A stretch of DNA of 64,000 nt from Oreocharis arfaki. Lineage: Eukaryota > Chordata > Aves > Passeriformes > Paramythiidae. Where the stretch lies: positions 1,536,042-1,600,041 of the forward strand of contig VZRR01011663.1 of NCBI GenBank assembly GCA_013398015.1, in the 5' to 3' direction. The notes beneath the pieces were generated by a model. The model worked only from the letters and a program-made list of their open reading frames with translations. It ran no database searches and was not told where the DNA came from. Positions within the stretch are counted from its first letter, which is position 1, and each line of letters begins with the position of its first letter. A program made the position numbers and the translations under genes. This document shows, in pieces, positions 49,541 through 63,100 of this stretch.

Positions 49541-50993
49541 ACTATATCTTGGTACAGTTTTCAATTCCTATTTTACTCTACAATAGCTTTGTTTTAAAAG
49601 TAATGAGTCATGTAATCTGTAGTGAAGGATGTTCAGAGAAGAACATGAAATACATGATTAAGAATGCTTTGATGCTGTAGAGCTAGGCTTCTTCTGAAAT
49701 AAATAAAATACTACTCAAGTAGTCATTTTTATCTGGCTACTGTACAAAGAGATGTTTTTCATACATGTCAATAAAAAGGTAACTTGGTATGTAACTAAAT
49801 CCAGCACATCCTGAGGAAGATCTCTAGTCTAAGAGGTCAACTGAAGATTGTTTAATATTGTATAATACACCTTTTCATGACAATAGAAGCTAAAATACCT
49901 CATGAGTCAGTTTCTCGAGGGGATCAGCATTTTCCTAGGTTTAACACTGCTCCTCTTCTAACGTAAAAAAAAAAAAATAATAGCAGGAATCTTAAATGAT
50001 TGATCTACTAATTCCAGAATGATGAACACAAGATCAGGGTTTAAACGCTGCTGGAAGCACATGCCTGCTCTGTGTGCCTTCTGGAGATGGAGTCTGTTTT
50101 GTGCAACCAAGCCTGACAAAAAGTTTCTGCTTTAATTTCTTGGATAAAAATAGAATTATTTAGCTCATTCGGTGTTTCCACTCCTGTGGTTTCTAAGACC
50201 TATTGCAGGACCAAGAGCATCCTACATGGCAGCAGGGAACACAACTCACTGCACCTGGCTAAATACCAACCAAGGACAGGGTCAGGGACATCACATCAAC
50301 ATAGCACAATAATTCCATATAACCCAGGTAATTGAGACAAGCGCTCCACTGGCCTGGCCACACTTCCTTGGAGAATGGAGCTGCCTGAATCTCGCAGGTG
50401 TGTTCACCTCCTGACAGCCTGAGGCCTTCCAACAACATGGTGACACAGCACTTTGGACATGCATACAGCTTCTTTCTCAACAGATTCCAGTTGTATTAAT
50501 CTCCATCAGGGACCACTCTCCAGCCTTGAGTCCAGTCCTTGAGTCTTGTGTTCCCTCACACAGAATATCTTGCACCAAAGATGAAGGATGCTGCACTGGA
50601 GCCGCTTCCGAAGAATGGTCCCTGGCCCAGGCTTACCTTTGGATCCTGCAAGGCAATTGTTTGGGAGATGAATTGTCATGATCCAAAACTGTACTACTGT
50701 GCACTACTGTGCTACTGGTCTTACAGAACAGCTGGTTACACATCTCCTCCCGTGCTCTGGGATCGCCCTGGCAGTGTTGCAGTTCTAGTAGAGATGCAGC
50801 CATAGTGAACATGGTTTTGAAGTGGATGAACCTGGGCTACATCATTTTGACTGTCAGCAGGACTCATTATTCTGGTGTTGGAGCTGGATCACATGGCATT
50901 CTGACAGTTCAGAACAAGCTCAACTGTTCTTGTGAAACAACATGCAAATACTTCATAACCCAGAGCATTATATAATCAGATCCTCATGCTATA

Positions 50994-51075
50994 GGAAACA
51001 GCATGTTCCAGAAGTCCCTGGGAGCCTGTACATGGGAAACAACATGTTCCAAAAGTGCCTGTGAGTTTGTGCCAG
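50994..51075 (+). repeat. Imperfect 41-base tandem duplication
   Basis: GGAAACAGCATGTTCCAGAA at 50994 is repeated as GGAAACAACATGTTCCAAAA at 51035, with similar sequence through the rest of each unit. Two copies only. Confidence 0.65.
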
Positions 51076-51294
51076 GCTGGAACAAAAGTGCAATTGTTTG
51101 TAATTCATAGAATTCTACACAATGTACAGTTGGGCATCTGGGCAAACTGAAACAAGAAACTGCTGCTGATCAAATCTCTCTGATGTCCACAGCAGTGTTT
51201 CTACAGCCCAAGTTGTGAACTGTATCCCAAGTTACTGGTACTTCATACCACTTCATCATGGGCATGGTTGTGGTTGCAATGTTTGATTAGATGC

Positions 51295-52294
51295 TGTATT
51301 GGGTTTGCAAGGCAAGCTTTGGTAGTGGGGGGCTACAGGGGTGGCCTCTATGAGAAGCTGCCAGAAGCTTCCCCCATGTCCAATGGAACCAATGCCAGGC
51401 AGCTCCAAGACAGATGTGCTGCTGATTAAGGCTGGGCCTATTAGAAATGGTGGTAATGCCTCTGAGATAACGTATTTAAGAAGAATTTTTTTAAAAGTTA
51501 CTGCCCAAATGTAATTGCAGCCAGAGAAGAGCAGGGTGAGAACATGTGAAAGGGAGAGCCCTGCAGATCCCAAGGTTAGTGGGGAGGAGAGGGAGGAGGT
51601 GCTCCAGGTGCCGGAGCTGAGATTCCCCTGCAGCCCCTGGTGCAGACCATGGTGAGGCAGCTGTGCCCCTGCAGCCCATGGAGATCCACAGGGATGCTGA
51701 GATCCACCTGCAGCCCATGAAGGAGCCCACACTGGAGCAGGTGGATGCCTGAGAGGAGGCTGTGTCTGTGGGAGGCTCCTGGGGAGAGGAGCCCATGCTG
51801 GAGCAGCCGGCCCTTGAAGGGCTGCATCCCATGGAAGAGTGACCCACACTGCAGCACTTTGCAGAGAACTATTGCTCACAGTGGAGAAGTTCATGGAGAA
51901 CTGTTTCCCATGGGAGGGACCCCATGGTGCAGCAGGGGAACAACAGCTCTCCGTGAGCAGCGGGAGAAGCCATGGGTGATGAACTGATCATGACCCTCAT
52001 TCCCTGTCTCCCTGAGCCACTGCAGGAGGAAGTAGAGCTGGGCACAAGGGAGGGGTGGAGGGAAGGTTCATTTTACTCATTATCCTGCTCTGATTTTGTT
52101 AACAATAAATTCAATTAATATCTCTAATTCGAGCCTGTTTTGCCCATGATGGTATTTGGTGAGTGATCTCTCTCTGTCCTTATCCCAACCCATGAACCCT
52201 TTGCTTTATTTTCTCTCCCCTGCCCAGTTGCAGAAGGGAGTGATAGAGAGGCTTCAGTGGGTGCCAGGCATCTAGTCAGGGTCAACCCACCGCA
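51295..52294 (+). mobile_element. Solo LTR of an avian endogenous retrovirus
   Basis: It starts TGTATTGGGTTTGCAAGGCA and ends GGGTCAACCCACCGCA, so it has TG...CA ends, and it is about 1000 bases long. It carries a TATTTAAG box near 51475. The middle is built of imperfect repeats of the type CC(C)A(C/T)(A/G)CTGGAGCAG, and there is an AATAAA signal near 52104. I recognise the order of segments from LTRs common in birds. No internal viral genes flank it, so it is a solo LTR left by recombination. I see no matching target-site duplication. It sits about 5.3 kb upstream of the IL17D island and 1.7 kb past the IFT88 stop, pointing against both genes. Confidence 0.85.
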
Positions 52295-53360
52295 GTCTAC
52301 TCAAATGTCTTTGTCTTAGAAGACCATGACAGTATCTTGCCTGCCTTCTCTTCTGGGCTGTTTCACAGGTTCATATACGCTCCCTGCCATGGTCCCAAAT
52401 TTTTCTCTTACTGTGATTAACTCAGATACCTCATACCACTGCAGTCTGTAGCTGAAAATGCTCCCTCCTACCTGGCACATTGCATCCTGGTGGTCTATGT
52501 GTTCCAAGACTAAGCCTGACAGAAGGAACTACCATGACATCCAGGAATACGTCATTCTATGACCAGAGCAGGAGATACAGCAAGACTGAGGAGCAGGCAA
52601 GAGGAAGACTTGCAGAAATAAGGCAGCTGCCATCCTCTTCTTTCTCATGCTCTTTTCACACCCCTTAGAAGGATCAGGCCCCAGAGCTTACCGTGTCTTT
52701 ATTCTTTGGTGAGTCCCTCGGGGTGTTGCATAAACCGCACTGAACGCTCGCTGCTCGTACCATCAGGGGGCAGCGGTGCAGCCCCAGATGGAGCGCTGCT
52801 CCAGTGCCACGGGAAGCATGCCACACACAAAGCAGCTCCTTACCTGTGCCATAAAGCCCACAGGACACTTCCAACCACTTGCAGAAGTCCTATGAAACTG
52901 GACGGTGTTTTTAAAAACCCGGAAAAACATTTCATGAAGATACAAAGAGATATCTCCAGTGTCACTGGCTGGGAAACAGTCTGAGCACCAACACTGAGAA
53001 GGAGGATTGAAAATTTTAGAAGACTGTATCCTTGCATTTCAAAGTGCAATAACCAAAGTCTAACTATTAAACCAAACTCACTTCGGAACCAGGGTTCCAA
53101 AAACAAGCCATCTCAGTGGACTAGTTTTGCAAGTATTTATTAGGAAATTCGGAACACCTGACTAATATTTTTCATCTACCCAAAGTGATTCCTACCACAG
53201 GAATTTAATGTCTCAGTAACTTCAGATCAAACTTGTTCAGTTCATAAGCAAAATGGTGATTTCTGTAACTAACTTCTTTGCCCATACTCAGCTTAGGCTG
53301 TAGAAAACTACCACTGGTGGTCGGTGCCACAAACTCCAATGTAAGACTCAAAAGCTGCAA

Positions 53361-53366
53361 TTTATT
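53361..53366 (-). other. Candidate polyadenylation signal of IFT88
   Basis: TTTATT on the plus strand is AATAAA on the minus strand, about 630 bases past the IFT88 stop. Another lies at 53136-53141. Which one is used cannot be told from sequence. Confidence 0.35.
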
Positions 53367-53995
53367 TAGCAATTCTGAACAAACTAGGCTGAAATCCTGA
53401 CAACTCTGACCACTCAAAATAAAAAACCAAAAATAAGGACATTGCCAAGAGACTGTAAATTGGTCCTCGTTCATCTAAATGTAGACTAAAATTAAGATGC
53501 TTTCTTTGGTATCAGTGCAAAGCGATTTCCTGAACTGGGACCTTAAGGAAGACCAGGGTCATACCCAACATTTTCAGAAGGTCAGTTCACAGGCCTTAAA
53601 TAAATCCTGGCTTTGGATGAAGGATACAGGGTTTTCAACCTTACAGGCATTGCTTCAAGGTATTTTGCATTGAAAGATGAAATTTTAGAGGCTTCTCTGT
53701 TTCATATTATCATCGTATTTATCTCTGAGAGCAAAAGCTTTACACATTGGATACAGCTTGCAATGTGTTTGAGTAGTGTAGATCTTATGCATCAGTAAAA
53801 TAACCTCACCATTATTGTTTAAAAATCAATCACAGAAGACACTGCAATTACAAATCCATGTTTTTAACATAAGATACCACATGTTCAAAGTATTTCACAA
53901 ATAGTTTATAAAAATCCACTACAAAATCATCATGAATGAAAAGTTTTTCAGCTAAACTTTTACAAGGATTAAAAAAATGATGAGTGGCCCATATG

Positions 53996-54117
53996 CTATT
54001 CTGGAAGCAGATCCTCTCCTAGTTCTTCATCAGCAAAGTCATCTTCCTCTGTTCTTTTTCTTGCTGCTGTTTTTGGTCTTTCTGGTTGTGGGCCAAGTGG
54101 ATCTGCGTAGGAGGCAT
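53996..54117 (-). CDS. IFT88: IFT88 terminal coding exon
   Basis: The minus-strand acceptor AAACCCTAG ends at 54118. Two bases complete an aspartate codon, then 39 residues from ASYADPLGPQ to GEDLLPE, then TAG at 53998-53996. It is highly acidic. Confidence 0.95.
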
Positions 54118-57100
54118 CTAGGGTTTAAATAAATACACATGAAACAGTTACAAACTATTCTAGCTTTAGTTTGTTTTAAACATACAAAATCAAACACAAG
54201 ATTAGGATTTAGCACTACACATCTGTATCTTTGAAATGCAGACCAGAAAGAGCATATGAATGCTGAAGGACAACAAAACACTGCATTCAGGAACTGAGGC
54301 AGGGCACAAGAGAAAAGTTCCTGAGTTCTACTCATAGAAGACTTTTTTTTTTATAATACATTTCTCTTATTATACTGCAGTAAGAAAAAAACTTTGGAAA
54401 CATGCAAGGAACAGCAAGACTGATGACTTGTTTAAGGAATGGCTTTTTAGGAAGTACCACATTCCACACAGATTTGGGTTTTTAAATCCCTCTGAAAATT
54501 CAATCTTATTGAAGAACTTAGGACTGCAGAACTGCAAGAACTGACTTAAAGGATGCAGCAGACAGATATTGGACGTACTATTAACATGGGCCACATTTCT
54601 TAATATTTACAATTACTTTATAGTGAGCTCTGAACAATGAAGCTAAAGCCTCATTTTCATGAGAAAAATGTTTCTCCAATTATCTAATTTTACATACTCT
54701 TCCAATAACTTTTTTTTTCTTCTCTCCTTATTTCTCCTCTCTCTGAGGACCATGAAAGTAAAAAAGGTATAAGATGTCCACTTGCCTACTTCCTTACTGC
54801 TGCTACTTTCATAGGGTTCACTCGTTCCAGGCAGAGCTTTTAGTTTGGCACTCAGTCTTTCCCCTTTGGTACCACCACTATCTGGGGAACAGAAGAAAAA
54901 AAAAAAGAAGGCAAATAACATGCTGTTATGTTCTGTGAAACCATGATACAAGAACAACATCAATTCAGCTACTACTATCTGTCAAACCAGACTTGGATGA
55001 AACCATCCTTTCATGACAGATACAGTACTCATTTGTAATAGTGGTCTTTAAAACACAGTGGACACTGTGTCCACACATGTGTGTGTTAATGTTTTTTAAA
55101 AAATGTATACAACCATATTACTTTGGAGTAAACACATTAAAATATTTCTGCCTTGAATGCTGACATTTCAGCTGCTTATAAATTACAGTCACATTTTGGA
55201 GTTAAAATAAGCATGATAAATATAAACCCTGCCACAATGTGCACAGGACATTTCCTATGTTTGTGTGCTTACTAACACATGAGTGTGATCCACCTGCTCA
55301 ATACCGTCAAGGTTAAATGCAACACTAAGTTTGTTTTTAATTAGAAGAGCATATTTGCCATGTGCTGTCTGCGTGGCAGGCAGGCACAGTTCATGTGTAC
55401 AGACCATCCTGGCCCTGCACCTCGCTGTAAACACTGTGCTGGCAGCTCAGTTTGCAGCAGGGCCCCAAGGAATGTGTCGGCTCCAAGGGCTGCCTCCTGC
55501 CCAGACAACATCAGATTAACATTCTCTTGCCACAGCAGTATTCCAGACACTTTAAATATTCTGTTCACCTCTGAATCTCTTTTTCACATTCATGGCAAGC
55601 TTTCAATCTCATCTGCTACAACAAATTTTTATGCAATATTTTTTCTCCTAGGAGAAAACATTTTGAGTTTGACTTGGTCTATTTACAAGGCAGGACGTGC
55701 AGCCAAACAGAGACATGTTCATCTACAACACCAAACAATGTGGGTGTTAAAAGTCTTCCATCTGTAAGGAGGAAAAATGGGTTTCATTCAGCAAACATTA
55801 ATTACAAAGTCTGGACTTAGCAACATATTTCCATTGCCTTGTTTACTATAAATGTTACTTTAATAGATATTGTTGTAATTAAAAGAAAAAAAAAAAAACA
55901 AAGAACAACCCCCTCCCAATTTCTACAAAGATGACAAACCTTTATTTCTCTATAAACACTACTGCAGACTTCTGTTTGCTCAGCCCTAAATTGAAAGACA
56001 ATGTCTCTGCTCCAAGAAAGACCTAATACATAGAGTCACATGTCAAACAGTTAATAAGTTCACAAGACACAGATTACAGTTGAAATTTCAAAGCAAGGAA
56101 AACGTATTTTAATGTACACCCACTTCCCTAGGACCAATTCTCACTGACAGGTTTCATGAATGAAGCGAATACTTAAAGGATTTGAAGAAATGGGGAGAAT
56201 ACAGTGGGTTTGTCTGGAGAGGAACTCAACCAAAGGGCTGTGAAACTACAAAAGGGCCTCCCCTTGATTTCAGTGGGCTCTGGACAGCAACAAGGAGGCG
56301 AGAGCTGGACTTCAAAGATGGTGTGGATGAAAATGTCCTGAGGAAAATACGAAATAATCAACGAGAAAAAGAGCAGGATAGAAGTAGGCACATTCTTGCA
56401 TAATGGAAAACAAGTAATTTTTAAGATGATAAATAAAGTTGTACAGAGCAGTACAGGAACGATACAGCAAACTACACCAAAGACTGAAGTAGTCAAAGAA
56501 ACTCTACAGGCTTAATTGGCTGGTTCCAGAATGGAAGAACTGGATGTAATGAAAATAAAAGAGGAGGAAGATGGCATACCAAATGTTTTCAACTATGAAG
56601 GAGGAAAACACATGGGTGCCAGTGATATGACCAGAGGAAGGTGAAAGACTTTATATTAACTGAAGGAAGGAAGAAAAGGATGTTAGACAAACCAAACTGA
56701 GTGGGATCAACATGACACCCACTAGTTACCCGCATATCTTATTGCCCTAAAAAAGTACAGTTGAAAACAGAGGCTTCCTTGGACATTCTGTGACCTTCAA
56801 GTTTTATTAGGGCTACATCCAAGAAGGGAATGAGGCAGTAAGTCCAAAATGTGAAGCTCTTTCATTTACTCTGAACCTGCTAATCTAGACCCACCTCACC
56901 ACAGAAGGGAGCACCCTGCCCTTTCTGCTCCATGTAGTATCCCCCTCCACATGCTGCCCAGCTGTAGTAGGCTGTGCTGGAGCAGGTTCCTGGTACACTT
57001 AAAACTAACCTAATGAACTCCTTTTCTCAGGTAGATCAGCAAAGTAACACAGCTCACCTTACTTCTGTGTGACCATTATAACTAGCAAGAGTGAAGGGAA

Positions 57101-60100
57101 GGTTAATAACTCTTCTGGTTAGTTCTTCACATTTAGTTTAAATTAGGCTAACGTGCAAAACCGTATCAAGTCTCTATGGACTGCAGTATGCTCTGAGCAT
57201 ACCTAAAAGTGTGGAAGAGGAGCACCATTCATTTTAAAGTGCATCCAGAAGAAAGTAAGAGGTCCTTGACACCATCTGCATTACATGGAGATGTCAGACA
57301 GCAGCTCAGGAAGTGAGAGGTCTGGCTTCAATGCCTTCCTTCACCTGAGGGAGTTCAAACCCACAGCTCCAGCTTTTCAGAATGTCCTAGCTGTTGAGCC
57401 ATTTGGGGTAAGCTGTTCTTGACACTCTGCCATGGGATTCAGGATTTGGCTGCCAATATGGCAGCTGTTAAAAATTCTGTTGACCATATAACATGATCTG
57501 CCAGAAGTCTAAATCTCATCTCGAAATGACTTTTTGTAGTTCTGTTTGCAGACAAATCATCTGCATGTTTTTATTCTGTATACATTCACACATAATTTGG
57601 CAATGTTAATGAATATAACCTTGCAATGTAGACTTCAGGATTTTGGTATCCTACAGTGAAGAGAACTTCAGGAAACGAGTTGTTTTTAAAGCATTTTATC
57701 GCAGACATGCATACTTTTGGGAAGCAAGTTTTACAATTTCTACTCACCATTCCCTGCTGCTCTCACCCCATCTAGGAAAAAGATTTTATATAAACTTATA
57801 TGCATTTTGAATTATGGGAATGAAACTGACTTTCACTAAAGTAATACACAGAAGAAAACAAAGCTAACATTGGGATAAAGTACAATAATAAAAACTACGG
57901 ATGAAAAGCTTTATTTGTGGTTTTTCTCTACTAAGAGCACAGCTTTGAGTATTAACATCTAATTGTACCTACAGTCAGAGGACTACAGATAGATATTTCT
58001 GAAACTGCAAATTAATTCTCTCTGTATTAGTTTTAACTGTACACAAACACCTGCTCCTGATTCAAGGCAGCTTTTGAATAATGGAAGACCACTGCTAAAC
58101 TAAATTGCTCTCTGTATCTAAGGAAACCTTCACTGCAATGAATACCCACTCCTTATTTATTAAGTTACTGGGCTTTTATTAAATAAGTTATTACTGTAGT
58201 TCATGTAGAGGCCAGCCCCACTGTACTCTGGGGTGACAATGGGGACATGCCCACATGAACTGACCGCAGGAACACAGCTCCAGATTTCAGTTGAAAAAGC
58301 AGCAAGAACTCATTAAGCAGAGTTGGTCAATATATTTTTAAAATCTGGTTTATAAATACATTTACTCTGTAAAATGATGATACTTGAGACTTGGATTATC
58401 ATGCTGACATTACCTTCCCCTCACAGTCTGTGTTCAACAGCCTTAACTGAGGACTATGTATACAAAGACATAAATAATACAGTCTGCATGCTGATATCTG
58501 TTACAGTGCATTCCTTCCTCTCATCTGTTTAAAAGTCATGGCCATAATATTATATTTAGGATATTTAAATTATTCTATTAGAATTGTTTCATTCATTTAG
58601 ATTTGTTCAGTGTCTTAAAAAAACTACTTTGAACTATTTCCTTCATATAGAATTTGGACAGGAATAAAAGGGAATCAAAATATAAAACCTAATTTTAAAA
58701 AATGGCTAATTTTATGTGGCAGAACAACGAATAATGCAACATACTGCAAAAGTAATCCTACTTGGTAATAGTCTTATTTTAAGTAGTGACTTCTAGCAAA
58801 CAAGATTCTCAATGTTTTTATCTGTTTCTGTACTTCCTACATCACAGGATACCTGTGTGTACTTCAACCCATAAAATCCATGGTATTTGTATGTATTTTT
58901 TAAAGGAATCTAACTAGTTGCAATTACAGTGATGAGAATACTGCATTGGAAATTCCTCCAGTATCACAAAGGACACAACTTAGAATTTTTAGTACTATTT
59001 TACTCATCATGAAAAGACATCAAAAAGTTAGATTGTTTGGCAATCTGCCTCCTCAGTAAAATGTTTATGCAACAAAGAGTACAGTGGGCTCATGCTCCAC
59101 TAAATCCAGAATGTGTTTTAAGTGCACCTCTGTGTATCTTTCATATTTGGGATGGAGACACCATCTTTGGAGAAGAATGGACATTGGTTTGACCAAAGAG
59201 AAGAGTAACTCCAGTGTAGAAGGCAGAATATCATATTAAAACTGTGAAAGAGCATAGGAAGTAGATGCAATTTATAACTTCACTGCTGTTCATTTTGATT
59301 TGAAATTCTGTTGAATGAAAATCGTTTGTGGTGTGTCAGTTCAGCTAATTCCTTAGGAGAGTTCAGAGCAGAAAACAGATTAAGAAGTTCTCTTCATTTC
59401 AACAGATTTTCCCTTCTCCATTAATTAAGAAAACTTTTTCTATTTCGCACACACACACGATGGAACAAACCCACAATGACTTGTAATTAATGAGGCACCA
59501 ACAGGCACACAAAGCCTAGAAAATATAAATGATTGTGATGTCCTGGCTGCAGGGTAACAAGAAAATCTCTTGTCTCCGTCACAGTCAGGATTATTTGGGA
59601 TGCCTACAGCTCCAACATCTAAAACATACTTCCATAATATATGAGGACATCCCTATGAGATGGTAAAGGGTGCTTGAATATAGGAAATTTTTGGGGATGG
59701 ACAAACTGACACAGTCACCAGTGAAATGAAAAAGGGAAAAGACACCTAAATTATTCCCATGTGGTTTATTTTCCGAATTCATCCTGACAGGCTTAGGTAA
59801 GAAGGAGAATGCAAAGTAGTCAGCCTTTCATCTTCTGAATTCAACACTGCTTCTTTGGGCTCCTGTCCGAGACTGCATGTCTCCTCTCATCCAGCACAAA
59901 ACTCCCCATTCAGAGAGCTGGGCAAATGCAGAGACCAAGTAAACACTGCCATGGGAATGGATTCCTTAACGTCATACTTTGCCTTATCTACATATATATA
60001 AAGGCATTCTGCTATTAAACAGGAAAAATCTCTTATAGTAGTAAAAATCACAGTGCACCAACTCCTAAGTTCTGAGTGTTACAATCATATATCTGCAAAA

Positions 60101-63100
60101 CACAAAAAAGTGAGTATGAAAACAAGAAAAGATTATTGGAAAGAAAATCTTTGAGAACTGCCTAAACTCAGATACACTGTTAGCTCCCTTCAAGGTTTTG
60201 TGGAGTTGTGGTTTTGGTTTTTTCTTTCTCCTTTCTTAAATTAAAAAGGGTAATTTTAATAGGACTATATCAATGTAATTTGCTTCCAACATAACTCAAG
60301 ATTGAAAACCATAAATCTAATAATTGAAAAGAAAATTTCACTTTTTATAGTGAGTGACAAATGTGTTCAATTTTGGGTAGGCATTTTAGATTTAATGCTT
60401 ATCTTTCTCACAGGACAAGAGCAGACTTTAACTGACATTGACAGAGATGTCACTTTCCTTGGCCTCTCTGTTTCCATTCTGTCTACCACTCATGCACACA
60501 CCAATCATATCACTGCAACTGTGCTCTGGTGTATCTCATACGCCTTCTCTTATAATTTATATTGGCAAAGTACTGGGTGCCCTATAAAGTACAAACCTTG
60601 CTGGCTTAGTTCTCTTTCTTCTTAGCTTCCTCTTTAAAAGAAATTTTAGATCATATTTCCTGAAGCAAGGAAACCTGAATTACTAATACTCTTAATATAA
60701 ATATTTATATAGGGACAAAATACTTGAGGTGAAAAAACCTGTTAGGAATACTACCAAGTATGGGGACAGTGAGCTGGTAAGAGGAAAGAAAGAGAACAGG
60801 CATCATACCTAAAGTATTTGGAATGCATACAGACTTCAGTTAGCTAGTAAATACTTTGATTTAGCTAGGAAGTACTAAACTAAGGAGAATTCCATGCTTT
60901 GCTGGGTTCAGTAATGATGGCAAATCCTTCATACAGTGTAGGAAAATGATGCCTTTTTCATCTTGGTAACACCACTGGAAAAGATTAACCTTAAAATGTA
61001 TACACATGTTTCTTTTTTTTTTCTCCTTTTGAAGTCATTAATTTATCAAAAGCATACTAATATTATGGAATAAAATAACCTATATTTATATTTCATATGT
61101 GTCTTCAAACAGGCCATTTACAGAAATTTATTAAACTGCAAAGTACAGCTCATAACCCAGGTGAATAATTCCAAGCATTGGACAAAATAAAATGTTTGGG
61201 TGTTCAGGTTTCTCTTAGACATCCTCAGTATAATGTGGACAAACACAGTCCTTAACATTTGATGCTGTGAGTGTCCAGTTTCTTCACTGATAAGTCTCCC
61301 CAGAGTCAACACCACCAGTTAAAATGTGCCCAGCGCCTTTGACTCATTCTAAAAATACATGTACGTAGTACAGCTCACCACAACTTTTAATTAAGAATCC
61401 CAGCAGGAAGTTAACTCTAGGCTCACTACAGGACCTTCTTTGTACCTCTGCTTGTTTGCCGAGTAATTTCCAGAAAGGCTGGATCTTTGGCACTGAATTT
61501 GTATAATGGAGACTTCTCAAACATGCTCTTATACAGACTTGTTCACAAACTCTGGTTTTTTCCACTCTTTCATACATTTGACATAGTATCTTGAGCAACA
61601 ATCTAAGAATTGCTGATAGGGCAAATTCTAGGTCAATTCTGATCCTGCTTAACCTCTCATCCTCTTTCTTATTTTTTTTAAATTAAAAAAAAAAAGGAGA
61701 AGAAAGAAGACAACTTTCCATAGATACTTCTGTCTCTGAAAGAAATAATGACAAACTGGTAGTTTGGGGGATTAATGTTGTCTTAGCATCCTTTCAGCAT
61801 GAGCCTTATTAATATCTTCTTCTGCTAAATTACTGAGTCACTCCCTCCTGAAACATACCCCTTTTTCACTAATGAGGGTGGGGATAATTACAAAATAGAG
61901 CCGGAAGAGACCTTTTGTGCTATTTGCCTACACACCTGATGCAAAGTTTTGCACATCTGTAAATACCCTTGCCTGCTACCAATGCTGCTCTTCATTTCTA
62001 TTTATTATATGCCAAAGTGGATTCCACTTTATGACAGAGAACAGGGACCAATGCTGTCTCACACTGCTGTTTTGTAGACACCTCAGGCTGGCTGCCTGAT
62101 CACAGGGTTTATGTAACAAATGAAAGCCCAGATTTCTATCCCTCCCTGTTACTTAAATAAAGAATTACTTTGGCCTGAGGCCCAGAACAGGTAAAATTTA
62201 ATCCTAGGTAAATGGTTGTTTCTTCCACACTTCAAGAAATTATTTAAAAGCTTCTCTAGTGAAACTACTGAGCTGAAAAAGGAATGAGATCTCTCTCAAG
62301 CACCTAACACTCACTCTTAACCCTTAGAGAATCCAGGAAAGCAGTCTTTATAAATGCAACAGCATTCTGAGGTCACCTTCAGATTACATTAGTAATTGCC
62401 ATGGCTTTTCATGACCCTATAGAATTTGACAGGGTAGGAAAATATCTGCTATGTAGGTGGAGAATTAAAATCACCAAATAAGAAAAAAACATAGTAAGTT
62501 ATTTCTCTCTAAAAGGAAGGGAAGAAAGGCAACAATTTATAGGGGATATCTTCTAATGAGACTTATTGATATCAAGATAAACCAAAAGCAGAATACAAAG
62601 AAACCATTTCCTTTTTGGGTCAAAATACGAGGGTTTTTTTCCAGGCAGCTGAAGTAGCCTGAAGTATGCTAGTTTCCTTAGACCAGCAGTGGGGGACTGT
62701 TAGGTTTACATTACTAATTTCATGGATTTAATAATGAGAGGGAAAAATCATTAGCTCTGCAATATGCAGGCTACCTAGCACAGAAAAAATACAACAGGGC
62801 AGTTTCCTGACTTACATTGCAAGAGTTTTATATTTATGGAAATCAGCACTGTGAATCTGTAGAATCAGAGAGACTGAGTAGTCAGAGAGGAAGCTTTCTT
62901 CTAGGGAAGATTCCAGAACTTCAGTTCTGCTATACAGAGAAAAGGGGAAGGATGAGCTCAAAGATAGTTAAGGGTACGTTCTGCTTGTTGCAGAGTTGGG
63001 TGCACAGAACAATCTGCTGAACTTGTAACAAGCACCTAATACAGTAGATTACATGGTGAGCACGAAATTCCCTTTCCTTCATGTTAAATAAAGAAACAAT

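Larger units (their letters stand above)
46331..53995. other. Gene-free interval between IL17D 5' end and IFT88 3' end
   Basis: It holds a short MIR-like antisense fragment (48819-48862), a CR1 copy (49030-49540), a 41-base tandem duplication (50994-51075), a solo LTR (51295-52294) and the IFT88 3' UTR. No coding exon was seen. The stretch 50240-51290 has repeat-like character, but I cannot assign a family. Confidence 0.6.

Noticed and set aside
51256..51987. Open frames of up to 212 codons in the repeat-rich middle of the LTR
   Set aside because: They are produced by the LTR's internal GC-rich tandem repeats. LTRs of this kind do not encode proteins, and no gag, pol or env similarity is visible.
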